From Williamsia sp. (GTDB taxonomy: Bacteria; Bacteroidota; Bacteroidia; Chitinophagales; Chitinophagaceae), in the NCBI GenBank assembly GCA_015069695.1, contig JADCRZ010000003.1, positions 109,800-173,799 of the forward strand: a stretch of DNA of 64,000 nucleotides, read 5' to 3'. Positions within the stretch are counted from its first letter, which is position 1; every line of letters starts with the position of its first letter. The notes under the pieces were generated by a model. That model saw only the letters and a list, made by a program, of their open reading frames with translations, was not told the DNA's origin and made no database searches. Positions 9,347-17,754 of this stretch are shown here, one piece after another. The position numbers and the translations under genes are program-made.

Positions 9347-10699
9347 TTAATAACCGGGTTTATATTTTTTGTAATCGTGAATCAGCGCATTGAACAAGTC
9401 TTCTCCCAGGATCTCGGCTCCCCGGTGATTGGGATGCACATAATCCTTGTTGGCGAGGGAAGGATCGCCATTGGCCCATGCTACAATAGTGCCGTTCCCA
9501 CCCATGCTTTGATACAGGTTGTAGAAGCCCATGTTGTTTTCATAGGCCAGCGTAGCCTGCACTTTTATCAGCGAATCGATCCCGATGGCTGTCTTGTATT
9601 CATCACCATAACGGAAAGCCCTATCCGCAGTGCTGACCAGCAAAAAATCTGCAAGGGGAAAAGCCCGCTTCAGATTTTTGATGGAAGGCGTCATGATCTT
9701 GTGATACCACTTGTAATCTTTGAGGTTGGGATTGAACAGCTGGTTGATCCCGTATTGCAGGATGATCAGGTCGTAAGGGTTGTTGACAGCTATGGCATGG
9801 AGAAAACCGGAATCGATGGCAGCGAATTCAACACCGCTCACACCCCGGAAAGAAAAGTTGTCAACAATAACGCCCGAGGCAGATTCGAACGATACGCCGT
9901 AAATAGGCATGGGCTCATCTCCGGTGCTGAGCCTGATGGCATGTGAAGTGTTGTTGCCCAGCACAATGCGGTTTACGGGGTTACCCGGCCGGATGCTTTT
10001 TACCGAATCAGCAAATACAATGTTTACAGGGCTTTCCCATTGTCCGCAAAGCAAACTTTTTTCAATAGCCGTAGTAGAATCTCCGATGGTCTGGTCTGTT
10101 AAGTTGATCCAGGAATGATTGCCCCAGAAAGTATGGCCTGATAAATAGACGGTGTGATTGCTGCCGGCTGTTTTAAAGTTGGCTTCTTTCCAGTTGTCCG
10201 AATTGCTGTGCCGGACGGTTGTTCTGTTCTTGGAAGAAGGATAAGCGATCGGTACAAACCCCACGCCTTCTCCACCAAATTCCCGCTGCAGGAGCTTGCG
10301 GAAGGTTTGGGAGATCAGATCACCTTCAATCATGCTATCACCGAGGTAAGCGATCCGGATCTTCTGTTTTTTGCCGCTTTTCAGGGTATGCAGCTTGCTG
10401 ATCAATCCGCTCAAGGCAGTTTGATTGGTGTCGGTGTTGAAGTCGGTAATAAGATGCGCTTGCTGAAAAAGGCTAAAATCAGCCTGCCGGCCGTTTTTGA
10501 GTACAACCGTTTTAACAGGAGGACGGGCAGCAGGAAGGACTGCTGGTGTTGGTGGCGGCTGCTTGAGCAGGTCCGCAACCAGGTCAACCCGCTGGAGCGG
10601 TTTCCATGAAAAAGCAAAAATGTGTCCGGATAAAGAAACGAGAATGAGAAGTCCTACAAACAGAAGTACCAGTTGAAGTACCCTGTAATGCTGGTTCAT
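9347..10699 (-). CDS. Membrane-anchored SGNH/GDSL hydrolase-like O-acetylation partner
   Basis: 450 residues. One N-terminal transmembrane segment (about 9-31) anchors a periplasmic domain. The nucleophile block is IAYLGDSMIEGD with Ser122, and the C-terminal dyad is DYVH (Asp419, His422), so the catalytic triad of SGNH esterases is kept. Residues about 45-62 are Pro/Ala-rich and form a linker. Its position directly before an MBOAT gene (11 bp) matches AlgJ/AlgX- or DltD-like acetyltransferase pairs, in which this protein completes acetyl transfer onto the glycan outside the membrane. The polymer is not identified. Confidence 0.84.
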   Translation of the reverse strand: MNQHYRVLQLVLLFVGLLILVSLSGHIFAFSWKPLQRVDLVADLLKQPPPTPAVLPAARPPVKTVVLKNGRQADFSLFQQAHLITDFNTDTNQTALSGLISKLHTLKSGKKQKIRIAYLGDSMIEGDLISQTFRKLLQREFGGEGVGFVPIAYPSSKNRTTVRHSNSDNWKEANFKTAGSNHTVYLSGHTFWGNHSWINLTDQTIGDSTTAIEKSLLCGQWESPVNIVFADSVKSIRPGNPVNRIVLGNNTSHAIRLSTGDEPMPIYGVSFESASGVIVDNFSFRGVSGVEFAAIDSGFLHAIAVNNPYDLIILQYGINQLFNPNLKDYKWYHKIMTPSIKNLKRAFPLADFLLVSTADRAFRYGDEYKTAIGIDSLIKVQATLAYENNMGFYNLYQSMGGNGTIVAWANGDPSLANKDYVHPNHRGAEILGEDLFNALIHDYKKYKPGY

Positions 10700-10716
10700 A
10701 AAGGGGGTCGGGTTTT

Positions 10717-11184
10717 TTAATCGAGTTTATAGTTGTGAATAACGGAAGATACCCTTTGAACCCACAAAGACGGAAATGCAGAATAACCTACTTCGCTGAT
10801 CGCTTTTACCCATTCCTTGTAGTCCCATACACCCCGCAGGTTCGGATAAAAACTTTTTTTGGTCATCAGCACACAAAAATCTTTGAAAGAAGCTACGGCG
10901 TTCGGGTATTGTTTGTATCTGGTTTTGATCTGGTGGGAGTCTTTTAAGTTGTTGCGGCCAACGATACCAAAGTGATTGTTGAGCAGGGACCCGACTTTAC
11001 CTTGTCCGGAAGAAGACTCTACAACCGCGATGGCGAGGATAACATTTTTAGGAATATGATACACTTTGGAAAGGGAATCAGCCAGCCAGGTGTATTGCTT
11101 GATATATTTAGAGGTTTGGGAAAAAGCTTGCTTTGATGTAGTAATGATGAGAACAATAAAAAGTGTGATGAGGTTTTTCTTCAT
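10717..11184 (-). CDS. Secreted glucosaminidase-domain protein (peptidoglycan hydrolase)
   Basis: 155 residues from the ATG at 11184, which yields a clean signal peptide (MKKNLITLFIVLIITTSKQAFS); a TTG 21 bases earlier is also in frame. The mature protein is a glucosaminidase (mannosyl-glycoprotein endo-beta-N-acetylglucosaminidase-like) domain. It shows the lead helix YHIPKNVILAIAVVESSSGQ with the likely catalytic Glu, NNHFGIVGRNN, and the terminal block YNPNLRGVW-like YPNLRGVWDYKEWVKAI. It probably cuts peptidoglycan glycan strands. It heads the operon with the SGNH and MBOAT genes (17 bp gap), an unusual pairing with a polysaccharide acetylation module. Confidence 0.83.
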   Translation of the reverse strand: MKKNLITLFIVLIITTSKQAFSQTSKYIKQYTWLADSLSKVYHIPKNVILAIAVVESSSGQGKVGSLLNNHFGIVGRNNLKDSHQIKTRYKQYPNAVASFKDFCVLMTKKSFYPNLRGVWDYKEWVKAISEVGYSAFPSLWVQRVSSVIHNYKLD

Positions 11185-11264
11185 AATAACTTTTTTAACG
11201 ATCAAAGAATTAGCTCAACGCCAAAAACCCTTCTCCACAGACAGACCCGGGTAAATGATGGTTG

Positions 11265-11272
11265 CAAAAATA
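11265..11272 (-). promoter_or_regulatory. Candidate Bacteroidota -7 element
   Basis: Read on the minus strand this is TATTTTTG, an exact TAnnTTTG. It lies about 80 bases before the glucosaminidase start. No clear TTTG -33 element is found at the usual distance, so this is only a candidate. Confidence 0.28.
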
Positions 11273-11355
11273 GGGATAAATTTTTACAGTCTGTCCCGTT
11301 ATGGGGTCATTTTGGGGAACCAAGGCCGAATTAACATATACAGCTTTACGCAATA

Positions 11356-12294
11356 CTATATTACTTTATTGATTTTCAGGAATATAATCAAAGCAACAAA
11401 AACAACGATTACGCCCGCTATAACAATTTTGTTCATCGTTGAAATAGAGGGATCCTGCCCGATCGTTGTTTCTTCCAGGATCATTTGGCCTTGTTTCTTC
11501 CGCTGCAGCTTTCTTTGCTCTTCCTGTTGCTGCTTAAGCTGGAGGTCTCTTTCTTGCCTGGCTTGTTCTTCCTCCTCCTGTTTTTTCCGGGCTTCTATTG
11601 CTTTCTTTTTGGTTTCTTCTTCCTGCGCACGCTGTTGCTGCAGGCGCTGTTTTTCCAGTTCATGCTGCTCTTTTTCTGCGCGCTCCTGTTCCTGCCGGGC
11701 CTGCAGCGCTGCCCTGTTCTGCTCGGCTATGGCCTGGTCTTTTAGCCTTTTTTCTTCAGCCGCCTGCTCCCTCTTTTGTTGTGCTTCCTGTTGCAAGGCC
11801 CATTGCTTTTCCCGCTCCTTTTCTTGTTCTGCCAGGCTGATCGCATTCCTGGCTTCCTGCGCATACCTGCCGTCGGGGTATTTACGGAGATACTCCCGGT
11901 ATCCTTCCGGTTCATGCCGCTGCACCAGGGCAACCCAAAGCCGGCTCTCTGCCTGTGCATCTGCCCTGGCCTTTAACTCATCCAGCTTTGCATGGGCATC
12001 GCCCACATACCTGCCTTGCGGATACTTTCCCAGATAGTTGGAATAAGAGGCCGGATTATCAATTGCTAAGGCATTGTTCCATTCATCTTCTTCTACCAGT
12101 TCATTGATCTTTTGCTGTGCCTGCTTGCTGAACTTGCTGAAAGAAAAATCGCGCATAAAACCGATATATGCCCAGGTGGTGTTTTTCTGCAGCGCTTCTT
12201 CCCAGGCGATTTCATCCTTTGTTTTTGGCTCACGCGTTCTGTCAAATAATTTCGATAAATTGGTTACAGAGTCTCTATCGCCATGGAACCACAA
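11356..12294 (-). CDS. Tail-anchored coiled-coil protein with YP-GRY repeats
   Basis: About 312 residues from a TTG at 12294. The only internal ATG near the N-terminus (residue 47) would cut through the first repeat, so the earlier start is preferred, though its support is weak. Three repeats of about 38-45 residues (about 31-66, 72-108, 119-155) share W..AL......Y..YL.KYP.GRY...A. This TPR-like pattern is also found in caspase-like and FGE-sulfatase proteins. Residues about 155-275 form a very charged Glu/Gln/Lys/Arg coiled coil, and residues about 288-308 are a single C-terminal membrane helix followed by a short KINKVI tail. Its start overlaps the divergent gene at 12283 by 12 bp. No enzyme motif is seen. 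It sits at the left edge of the injection locus and could be a membrane scaffold. Confidence 0.6.
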   Translation of the reverse strand: MWFHGDRDSVTNLSKLFDRTREPKTKDEIAWEEALQKNTTWAYIGFMRDFSFSKFSKQAQQKINELVEEDEWNNALAIDNPASYSNYLGKYPQGRYVGDAHAKLDELKARADAQAESRLWVALVQRHEPEGYREYLRKYPDGRYAQEARNAISLAEQEKEREKQWALQQEAQQKREQAAEEKRLKDQAIAEQNRAALQARQEQERAEKEQHELEKQRLQQQRAQEEETKKKAIEARKKQEEEEQARQERDLQLKQQQEEQRKLQRKKQGQMILEETTIGQDPSISTMNKIVIAGVIVVFVALIIFLKINKVI

Positions 12295-13059
12295 ACTCCC
12301 AACCTCCGTTTGATCAGGGCTTACTTCAGATACGTTCCCCTGATGATTTTACTGCTTGGCGCCATTGGCTTTTTGCAAAAAGTCCGTACTGCAGATCCGG
12401 CCGGTGTGTATTATATAGCCGCCCTGCTGGCAGGCACGCTGGGCATCATTCATGTGCTGCTTCTCTACGGCTTTTTCCGGCTCGATGCGCCTGCTTCCAT
12501 AAAACCTTCCCTTTTTCTTACCGGCCTGATCCTTACAGCCAGCGGTGTGATTGCAGTGATTGGCAACTTGCTGCTGGGCCTCAGCATGTATTTCCTGGGT
12601 TATCTTGCTGCCTTTCTGATCCCTTTCCTGCCGGGTCTCGGCTATGTGTATTACCTGCAAATACCGGCGACCACCCATCTGTACTGGTACCCTCCCCTGC
12701 AACAGCCGCTGAACCCTCCCCCGCCGCTCGATGAAACAGAAACTGAGCTGGTCAAATTTGTGCTGAGCAAGCATGCCGCATCACCCGTTCAGACAAGCTT
12801 TACTCTGGATGCGCCTGCAGACCTGCCGCTAAGCCAGATTTTTGTTAACCTGATCAATGAGCACAACAAATCAAACCAGCAACAACCCATCGAATACCTT
12901 GGCGCCGATGGCGAGCTGGTCGGCTGGCTGTTTTTCATCAGAAAAGCCCCCTTGTTTAAAAAAGATTATATCGATCCCCTTCTTACCCTTCGCAACAACC
13001 GGATCCCTCCCGGAAGGATTATTTATGCAGTCCGCGAGCGGAAACAGCCGATCTCCTGA
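12283..13059 (+). CDS. Four-helix membrane protein, TssN-like
   Basis: 258 residues. Four hydrophobic helices lie at about 14-32, 41-65, 75-98 and 101-126. A Pro-rich hinge (QQPLNPPPPLDE) follows, then a soluble domain of about 110 residues. That domain contains ADLPLSQIFVNLINEHNKS, QPIEYLGADGELVGWLFF, YIDPLLTLRNNRI and RIIYAVRER. From memory this order (LPL..F...I...N, then an EYL/GW segment, then YIDP and a final I-x-x-R strand) resembles TssN, the membrane subunit specific to Bacteroidota type VI secretion (T6SSiii). No alignment was possible, so the name is tentative. In an eCIS locus such a protein could link the machine to the membrane. The ATG at 12283 overlaps the divergent gene; a Met at 12343 is possible but would cut the first helix. 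Confidence 0.55.
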   Translation: MEPQTPNLRLIRAYFRYVPLMILLLGAIGFLQKVRTADPAGVYYIAALLAGTLGIIHVLLLYGFFRLDAPASIKPSLFLTGLILTASGVIAVIGNLLLGLSMYFLGYLAAFLIPFLPGLGYVYYLQIPATTHLYWYPPLQQPLNPPPPLDETETELVKFVLSKHAASPVQTSFTLDAPADLPLSQIFVNLINEHNKSNQQQPIEYLGADGELVGWLFFIRKAPLFKKDYIDPLLTLRNNRIPPGRIIYAVRERKQPIS

Positions 13060-13101
13060 AAAGAGGAAGCTAAGCTGATGGCAAAAAGGAACAAACCGCC
13101 G

Positions 13102-14583
13102 TTACTTTTTCTTAACGGTCAGCAGTGCAGGCAAACGGATCGTGTCTTTGGCTATGATAACAGCAATGCGTATGCGAAGGCTGTCTGAACCTGGTTTGTC
13201 TAATTCATCCATCTTCGGCAAGGCAACAACAATAAGGCTGGAAGACAGATAGGAGATGTTGCCCCTCTGCCGGTTGAAAAACACTTTTATTTCCTGGCTG
13301 TTCCGGGGAATGTGTTTTCCCGAAATCGCGACCGGGGAATTCATGTAAGCCGTTTTCGGCAGGAAGTCGATGATCTGGGCTGAAGGTCCGGTTTGCTGAG
13401 TACCCCGGTACAGAAAAAACCATAGCAGGATCACAGCGACCAGGGCAGCCACCGACCCGGTCAGCAAAGCTCTTGTTCGCGGATGCTTAAGGCCCGGAAG
13501 ATCCTGAACAATGATAGGCGGCGGCTGGACAGGCCCTTTCTGCAGGATGGTGACAGGCTCCTGCTTGTTCCCGGCTTCTGATTGATCCTGTCTTTTGTTC
13601 CGCGATTCATCCACCGGTCCGCGCCCGGAGGTATTGGCTTGCCGGGCTTCCTGCAATTCTACGTCATCCGCTTCAGCAACCGGTTCAGCAGTTGTTGAGT
13701 AGTATCCATCGTGCTGCGCCTGCAAGCTGGTCTCTCCACGCATCGTCAACCGGTTAAGCTGGACGATCTTTCTGACCACCAGCTCCCGGATCTCCTCCAC
13801 CGGGTAAGCCACAGGACCATCAGCCTGCCCCTGCAACACGTTTAAGAACAGCTGCCGGAAACGGGGATCAAGCGCATCAAGCAGGGAGGGCAGTTCATCA
13901 AATGCCTGGTCCGACATATACTCCTGGCTGGGCCGCAGCGAAAACACTTTAAGATGCAGCACTAAAAAAACAAGCTGGAGATAGTTCAGGGCCCTGCCGG
14001 GTACATCAGCCACTTTGAGGTCTTCTACGCCCATGATTTCCTTGTAAAATTTGTATACCAGTGCCCAGTATACCATATTTACATCCATGTCGTTGCTCGG
14101 CCTGGTTGATGCAGGCTGACAACTGTCAAGGTCTATAAGAAACCATTTTCCATTTCTGTCTGCAAATATGTTCTTCTCGCAAAAATCAGGAAACCAGGCA
14201 TCGTTTCTATGAACCGACGACAAGGCGTTGAACAGCCCATCCGTTAATGCAGTTAGATCAACAGGGCGGCTGTCCTTTATGATCGCTTTCAGCGTTGAGC
14301 CATTGACGTACTCGTGAAACAAATAATAAACCTCCCGGCGATTTTCTTCTGTCTGTACAATGTCAAAGGTGCGCGGAAGATGGGGTTCGTTTTTGTACTT
14401 TAATTTCATGAGCAGGTTCCAGCCGGCAACCCGCTGCCGGCCGTCCATCTCAAATCTTTTGACAAAGCAGGGGTTTCTTCCGATCACAACAGGGCACTTG
14501 AAATAATGTCTGGAATTAAACATCCATCCTTCGGGGTAATCGGATACCCATTCATACTCCCTTTCATTGATGATGACTTTCAT
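13102..14583 (-). CDS. Divergent protein-kinase-like protein with TM and IPT-like domain
   Basis: 493 residues. The N-terminal 270 residues have a protein-kinase-like plan: CFVKRFE with Lys42 as the ATP-anchoring Lys, catalytic-loop-like WFPDFCEKNIF (Asp133, Asn138) and a DFG-like LIDLDS (Asp151/153). The usual HRD His-Arg is replaced by Phe-Pro. A low-complexity linker leads to one membrane helix (about 372-393) and an IPT/TIG-like fold (IIDFLPKTAYMNSPVAISG, about 400-493) on the other side of the membrane. It is a clear paralogue of the kinase at 44679-46691, with near-identical blocks such as KVADVPGRALNYLQLVF, but lacks that protein's Ig-like middle domain. It lies in the left block of the injection locus, opposite in strand to the structural genes. 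Confidence 0.7.
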   Translation of the reverse strand: MKVIINEREYEWVSDYPEGWMFNSRHYFKCPVVIGRNPCFVKRFEMDGRQRVAGWNLLMKLKYKNEPHLPRTFDIVQTEENRREVYYLFHEYVNGSTLKAIIKDSRPVDLTALTDGLFNALSSVHRNDAWFPDFCEKNIFADRNGKWFLIDLDSCQPASTRPSNDMDVNMVYWALVYKFYKEIMGVEDLKVADVPGRALNYLQLVFLVLHLKVFSLRPSQEYMSDQAFDELPSLLDALDPRFRQLFLNVLQGQADGPVAYPVEEIRELVVRKIVQLNRLTMRGETSLQAQHDGYYSTTAEPVAEADDVELQEARQANTSGRGPVDESRNKRQDQSEAGNKQEPVTILQKGPVQPPPIIVQDLPGLKHPRTRALLTGSVAALVAVILLWFFLYRGTQQTGPSAQIIDFLPKTAYMNSPVAISGKHIPRNSQEIKVFFNRQRGNISYLSSSLIVVALPKMDELDKPGSDSLRIRIAVIIAKDTIRLPALLTVKKK

Positions 14584-15058
14584 CCTGCAATGCTTTATGT
14601 TAAGGTTGAATAAGCTCCAGCTTTATCTTGTGCGCTATCTGTAGGATCCTGTTGTACCAACTGACGGGCCATGTGTTACTGCAGCCTGGCTGCTGCTTCA
14701 ATCGTTCAGCCAATAATAGGCATTTTACCAGGTTCAGGAACAAGAAAGATTGGATGGAACCTCTCTGCTTGTCGTCTTTTTTCTCCCCAGGCAAATCCTT
14801 TTTAGCTGGTTTGCAGAAATAAATACCCGCTGACGGGGTGAAAAATTCTACTGATTTTATGGTATATTCGTTTCTGTTACCGTAAACCGGTCATCCGCAC
14901 CTTATCTTCCGGAAAAAATAAAATTCTTGTTACTGCAATGCGGCAAATTACGACTCTGCACATTGGATCATCCATTTGCGAAACAATGGTGATTGCAATG
15001 TATCGGAACCAGCAATAGAAGTACAGGAATTCCAGCTATAACCTTTAAACAATATACC
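14584..15058. other. Divergent intergenic region before the amidase gene
   Basis: 475 bases between the minus-strand kinase-like gene and the plus-strand amidase gene. It must hold the start signals for both, yet no exact TAnnTTTG element was found on either strand. Short open frames at 14600-14822 show no domain or plausible start. Confidence 0.4.
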
Positions 15059-15634
15059 ATGGCTGAATGGAAAGGCATCATCGGAAACAGCTTCAGCGCA
15101 GACAGCTTCGACAGCTACTGTCATACCCTTACCTGGAGCACGTGGAGACCCTCCTTTATCGTATTGCACAACACAGGCATTCCCTCGCTGACACAACGCC
15201 CGAATGGATTCAACAAAGACCAGATCAACGGGCTGCAATCTTATTACCGCGACGACCAGAACTGGAAAGCGGGCCCCCATCTTTTTATCGATGATCGACA
15301 GATCTGGGTTTTTACTCCCTTAACTGTATCAGGCACACATTCACCCTCCTGGAATAAACTCGCGCTGGGCATCGAGATGCTGGGCGATTACGAGCATGAA
15401 CCTTTCGACAGCGGCCGCGGACTGGCCGTGCGCAAGAATGCCGTTCAAGCCATTGCAACGCTCTCGGCCATCCTGGGTCTTTTTCCGGATTCGCTCAAGC
15501 TGCACCGGGAAGACCCGCTGACTACCCATGCCTGTCCGGGTAAAAATGTGCGCAAGCTGGAGATCATCCAGGAAGTGATGGATCTGATGATCAAACGGCA
15601 TGCAGGCGAACACCCGATTAAACCGGCAGCTTAA
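15059..15634 (+). CDS. N-acetylmuramoyl-L-alanine amidase (Amidase_2 type)
   Basis: 191 residues from the ATG at 15059; no signal peptide is visible, so the enzyme is cytoplasmic or leaves by lysis or with the particle. Zinc-amidase hallmarks are FIVLHNTGIP (His37), LALGIEMLGDY (Glu105) and HREDPLTTHACPG (His149, His157, Cys159). This is the peptidoglycan-recognition/T7-lysozyme-like fold that cuts the lactyl-amide bond between MurNAc and the stem peptide. It is the first gene of the plus-strand accessory block, 63 bp ahead of the tail-terminator gene. Likely roles are release of particles or local cell-wall opening. An effector role is also possible. Confidence 0.85.
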   Translation: MAEWKGIIGNSFSADSFDSYCHTLTWSTWRPSFIVLHNTGIPSLTQRPNGFNKDQINGLQSYYRDDQNWKAGPHLFIDDRQIWVFTPLTVSGTHSPSWNKLALGIEMLGDYEHEPFDSGRGLAVRKNAVQAIATLSAILGLFPDSLKLHREDPLTTHACPGKNVRKLEIIQEVMDLMIKRHAGEHPIKPAA

Positions 15635-15697
15635 GCCCCTTCTGCCCCAGGCTGCACCCCGTTCCAAGGCCCTGTTTGCTGCAACAAACCATGCTCT

Positions 15698-16324
15698 ATG
15701 ATCGACAATGCATTAAAGGTACTCGCCAACGAAGTCAACAAATACATCGTTCGCAAACTTGATCCCGACCGCGATCCAACCACGACCAAAAGGGTCAGCA
15801 TCGGCAACGTCGTAAAAGCGCAGGAAACAGATACGGCTGGTACGCGCACTGATTCTGTATCCACGCCGGGAATTTTGACCCTCGTAAACATCGAAGAAGA
15901 AAGAAATGCCAGGGGCATTGAAAACTACGTAAGGATCAACAACCAGATCGAATACAGAAATCCCAAGCTGCATCTCAATCTGTACTGCTTGTTTGCGGTG
16001 AACCACAACGCTTATGATACAGCGCTGCAATACCTTTCGCTGATCATCCAGTTTTTTCAATACAAGAATGTGATCACGACCAAGAATACACCGGCAGACA
16101 ACGGGCTTGCCCTTGACCCGAAAGTGGAAAAGCTGATCGTGGATATGGTATCGATGAATGCGGAACAGGTCAATCATTTATGGGCCACCCTGGGCGGCAA
16201 ATACCTGCCCTCTGTTTTATACAAAATACGCATGGTTACCATCGAAGACGATACTGCCGGCTCGCTGGCAGATCCGATCTCCGGTTTGGAAGTCAATACT
16301 TATGGTACAATCAATCAGCCATGA
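15698..16324 (+). CDS. eCIS tail terminator, DUF4255 / Pvc16-Afp16 family
   Basis: 208 residues. The family pattern is clear: an N-terminal helix MIDNALKVLANEVNKYI, a strand pair RVSIGNV and LTLVNIEEERNARG, then HLNLYCLFAVNHNAYDTALQ with the long helix YLSLIIQFFQYKNVI, and MNAEQVNHLWATLGGKYLP. In Afp and PVC particles this protein caps the distal end of tube and sheath and terminates tail growth. It overlaps the next gene by ATGA, so translation is probably coupled. It lies upstream of the structural operon, whereas afp16 ends the Afp cluster. Confidence 0.88.
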   Translation: MIDNALKVLANEVNKYIVRKLDPDRDPTTTKRVSIGNVVKAQETDTAGTRTDSVSTPGILTLVNIEEERNARGIENYVRINNQIEYRNPKLHLNLYCLFAVNHNAYDTALQYLSLIIQFFQYKNVITTKNTPADNGLALDPKVEKLIVDMVSMNAEQVNHLWATLGGKYLPSVLYKIRMVTIEDDTAGSLADPISGLEVNTYGTINQP

Positions 16325-17703
16325 ACAGCCAGTACTCTACCTTATTCAGCGTTGCCCTGCAGCATGAGTATTTTCAAAACCGCCGGTGCCTTGATTTTGA
16401 AATTTCTCCCTCGGCTGATTGCCTGGTCCACCTGAGGCGCATGCATATACAATGGCGTTCCTTTGAAAACCGCTATTATGCATTTATAGAAGAGAACAGC
16501 CGGCAAGAGCCAGTTTTAAACGGCGCTTCCGCCAAATATTTCCGGAATGATTACAGCAAAACTGTGCTGCGGTTTTATCTCAAACTAAAGAACCCGCTCC
16601 TGCTGAATTATACCAACATCGATCCCTCGTACGGACGCGGAAAAAAGTTTTATTTCAGCAATACAGCCAACAATGCCGACAACGGAACGTGTTACCTGTC
16701 TGCGCCCGTACCCCCCTTTGCCAACGACAAACCATACTTCCCGGGCAACCTGGCAAAAGATGCCCGCACCGGAACCGTATACGAAGCGCTGAAAAAATAC
16801 ACCAGCAAAAAGAAAACAGACTTAACGGATCCAGCTTTGTGGTCGGCCAAAGGCTTGCAAAACCCTGGCTCCCCTATCGCAGAGTACAAAGCCGGAAAAG
16901 CTTATCAGCCCGGCGACCTGGTCAAAGCCGCATCAGGTGATCTGTTTGAAGCCGTCCGCAGGCATACAGGCAACAGCGCGAAAGACCTGGAGAACCGGGC
17001 GCTCTGGAGCGCAAGGGGACAAGGACAATTGCAATATGCGACCGACAATGATCTTATTTTTTGCTGCGGCAGCAAGTGCATATTACCGGTTCCAGAGCCG
17101 GTAAAAAAAGCAGACGTGGCGGTTCTTGGTTATAACTTCAATGCAGCTTCTCCAGCATACGACCTGCCCGCCAGGGAAAGCGGGTCACAAACATTCAGCA
17201 GTCCTGTGGCCAGTGTGCCGGTCGATTTATCCGGCCTGCCGCCGGGTAAATACGCCATCAGGATCAACAAGGAAACAACCTATATCTATTATGATCCGGC
17301 GGTAGAATTCAGTACTTTGTTTGGTGTGATAGAGATTTACAACCACCTGCCTGGCCAGGATGCGTATGCATTTTTAACCGATGAAGAGCAGATCAAAACG
17401 GCGGATTACCAGCTCCTTTTTCCGGTTCGCCGTGTATTGTGGAAATACATCCGGAAAGACGGCAGGGCAGATGCGATCACGGATACGGGTGATACAGGTT
17501 ATCAGTTCAGTTTAAAAGGGGATGAATTTATTTCTTCTGTGCCCATGCCTTTTTCCGAGAGCCCGTTAAAAACCCTGCGGCTGGATTTTAATACCCATGA
17601 TTTCCGGTTGTTTCCGCTGCCTAATCCATCTGTAGAAAGGCTGCGGAAATGTGTACAGGATGAATATGAGTACTTGTGTTCAGAAGTAAATTTGAATTAC
17701 TGA
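16321..17703 (+). CDS. eCIS-locus protein with two chitin-binding-like (CBM5/12) repeats
   Basis: 460 residues from the ATG at 16321, coupled to the terminator gene by ATGA overlap. The N-terminal part (1-130) is an unrecognised beta-rich domain (STLFSVALQHEYF). Two repeats follow at about 135-180 and 190-235: YFPGNLAKDARTGTVYEAL...DPALWSAKG and YQPGDLVKAASGDLFEAVR...NRALWSARG. This pattern (hydrophobic-x-P-G-x-L-V, then Y/F-x-A, then LW) is that of small chitin/cellulose-binding modules of the CBM5/12 type. The C-terminal 220 residues are beta-rich and unassigned. No signal peptide is present, so export would be by particle or lysis. It could be a host-surface adhesin in place of a classical fibre. 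Confidence 0.6.
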   Translation: MNSQYSTLFSVALQHEYFQNRRCLDFEISPSADCLVHLRRMHIQWRSFENRYYAFIEENSRQEPVLNGASAKYFRNDYSKTVLRFYLKLKNPLLLNYTNIDPSYGRGKKFYFSNTANNADNGTCYLSAPVPPFANDKPYFPGNLAKDARTGTVYEALKKYTSKKKTDLTDPALWSAKGLQNPGSPIAEYKAGKAYQPGDLVKAASGDLFEAVRRHTGNSAKDLENRALWSARGQGQLQYATDNDLIFCCGSKCILPVPEPVKKADVAVLGYNFNAASPAYDLPARESGSQTFSSPVASVPVDLSGLPPGKYAIRINKETTYIYYDPAVEFSTLFGVIEIYNHLPGQDAYAFLTDEEQIKTADYQLLFPVRRVLWKYIRKDGRADAITDTGDTGYQFSLKGDEFISSVPMPFSESPLKTLRLDFNTHDFRLFPLPNPSVERLRKCVQDEYEYLCSEVNLNY

Positions 17704-17754
17704 AGAGCAGGCTCAATTAAAAAAGAATAAAACTGGCATGAAGATATAAAGCGC

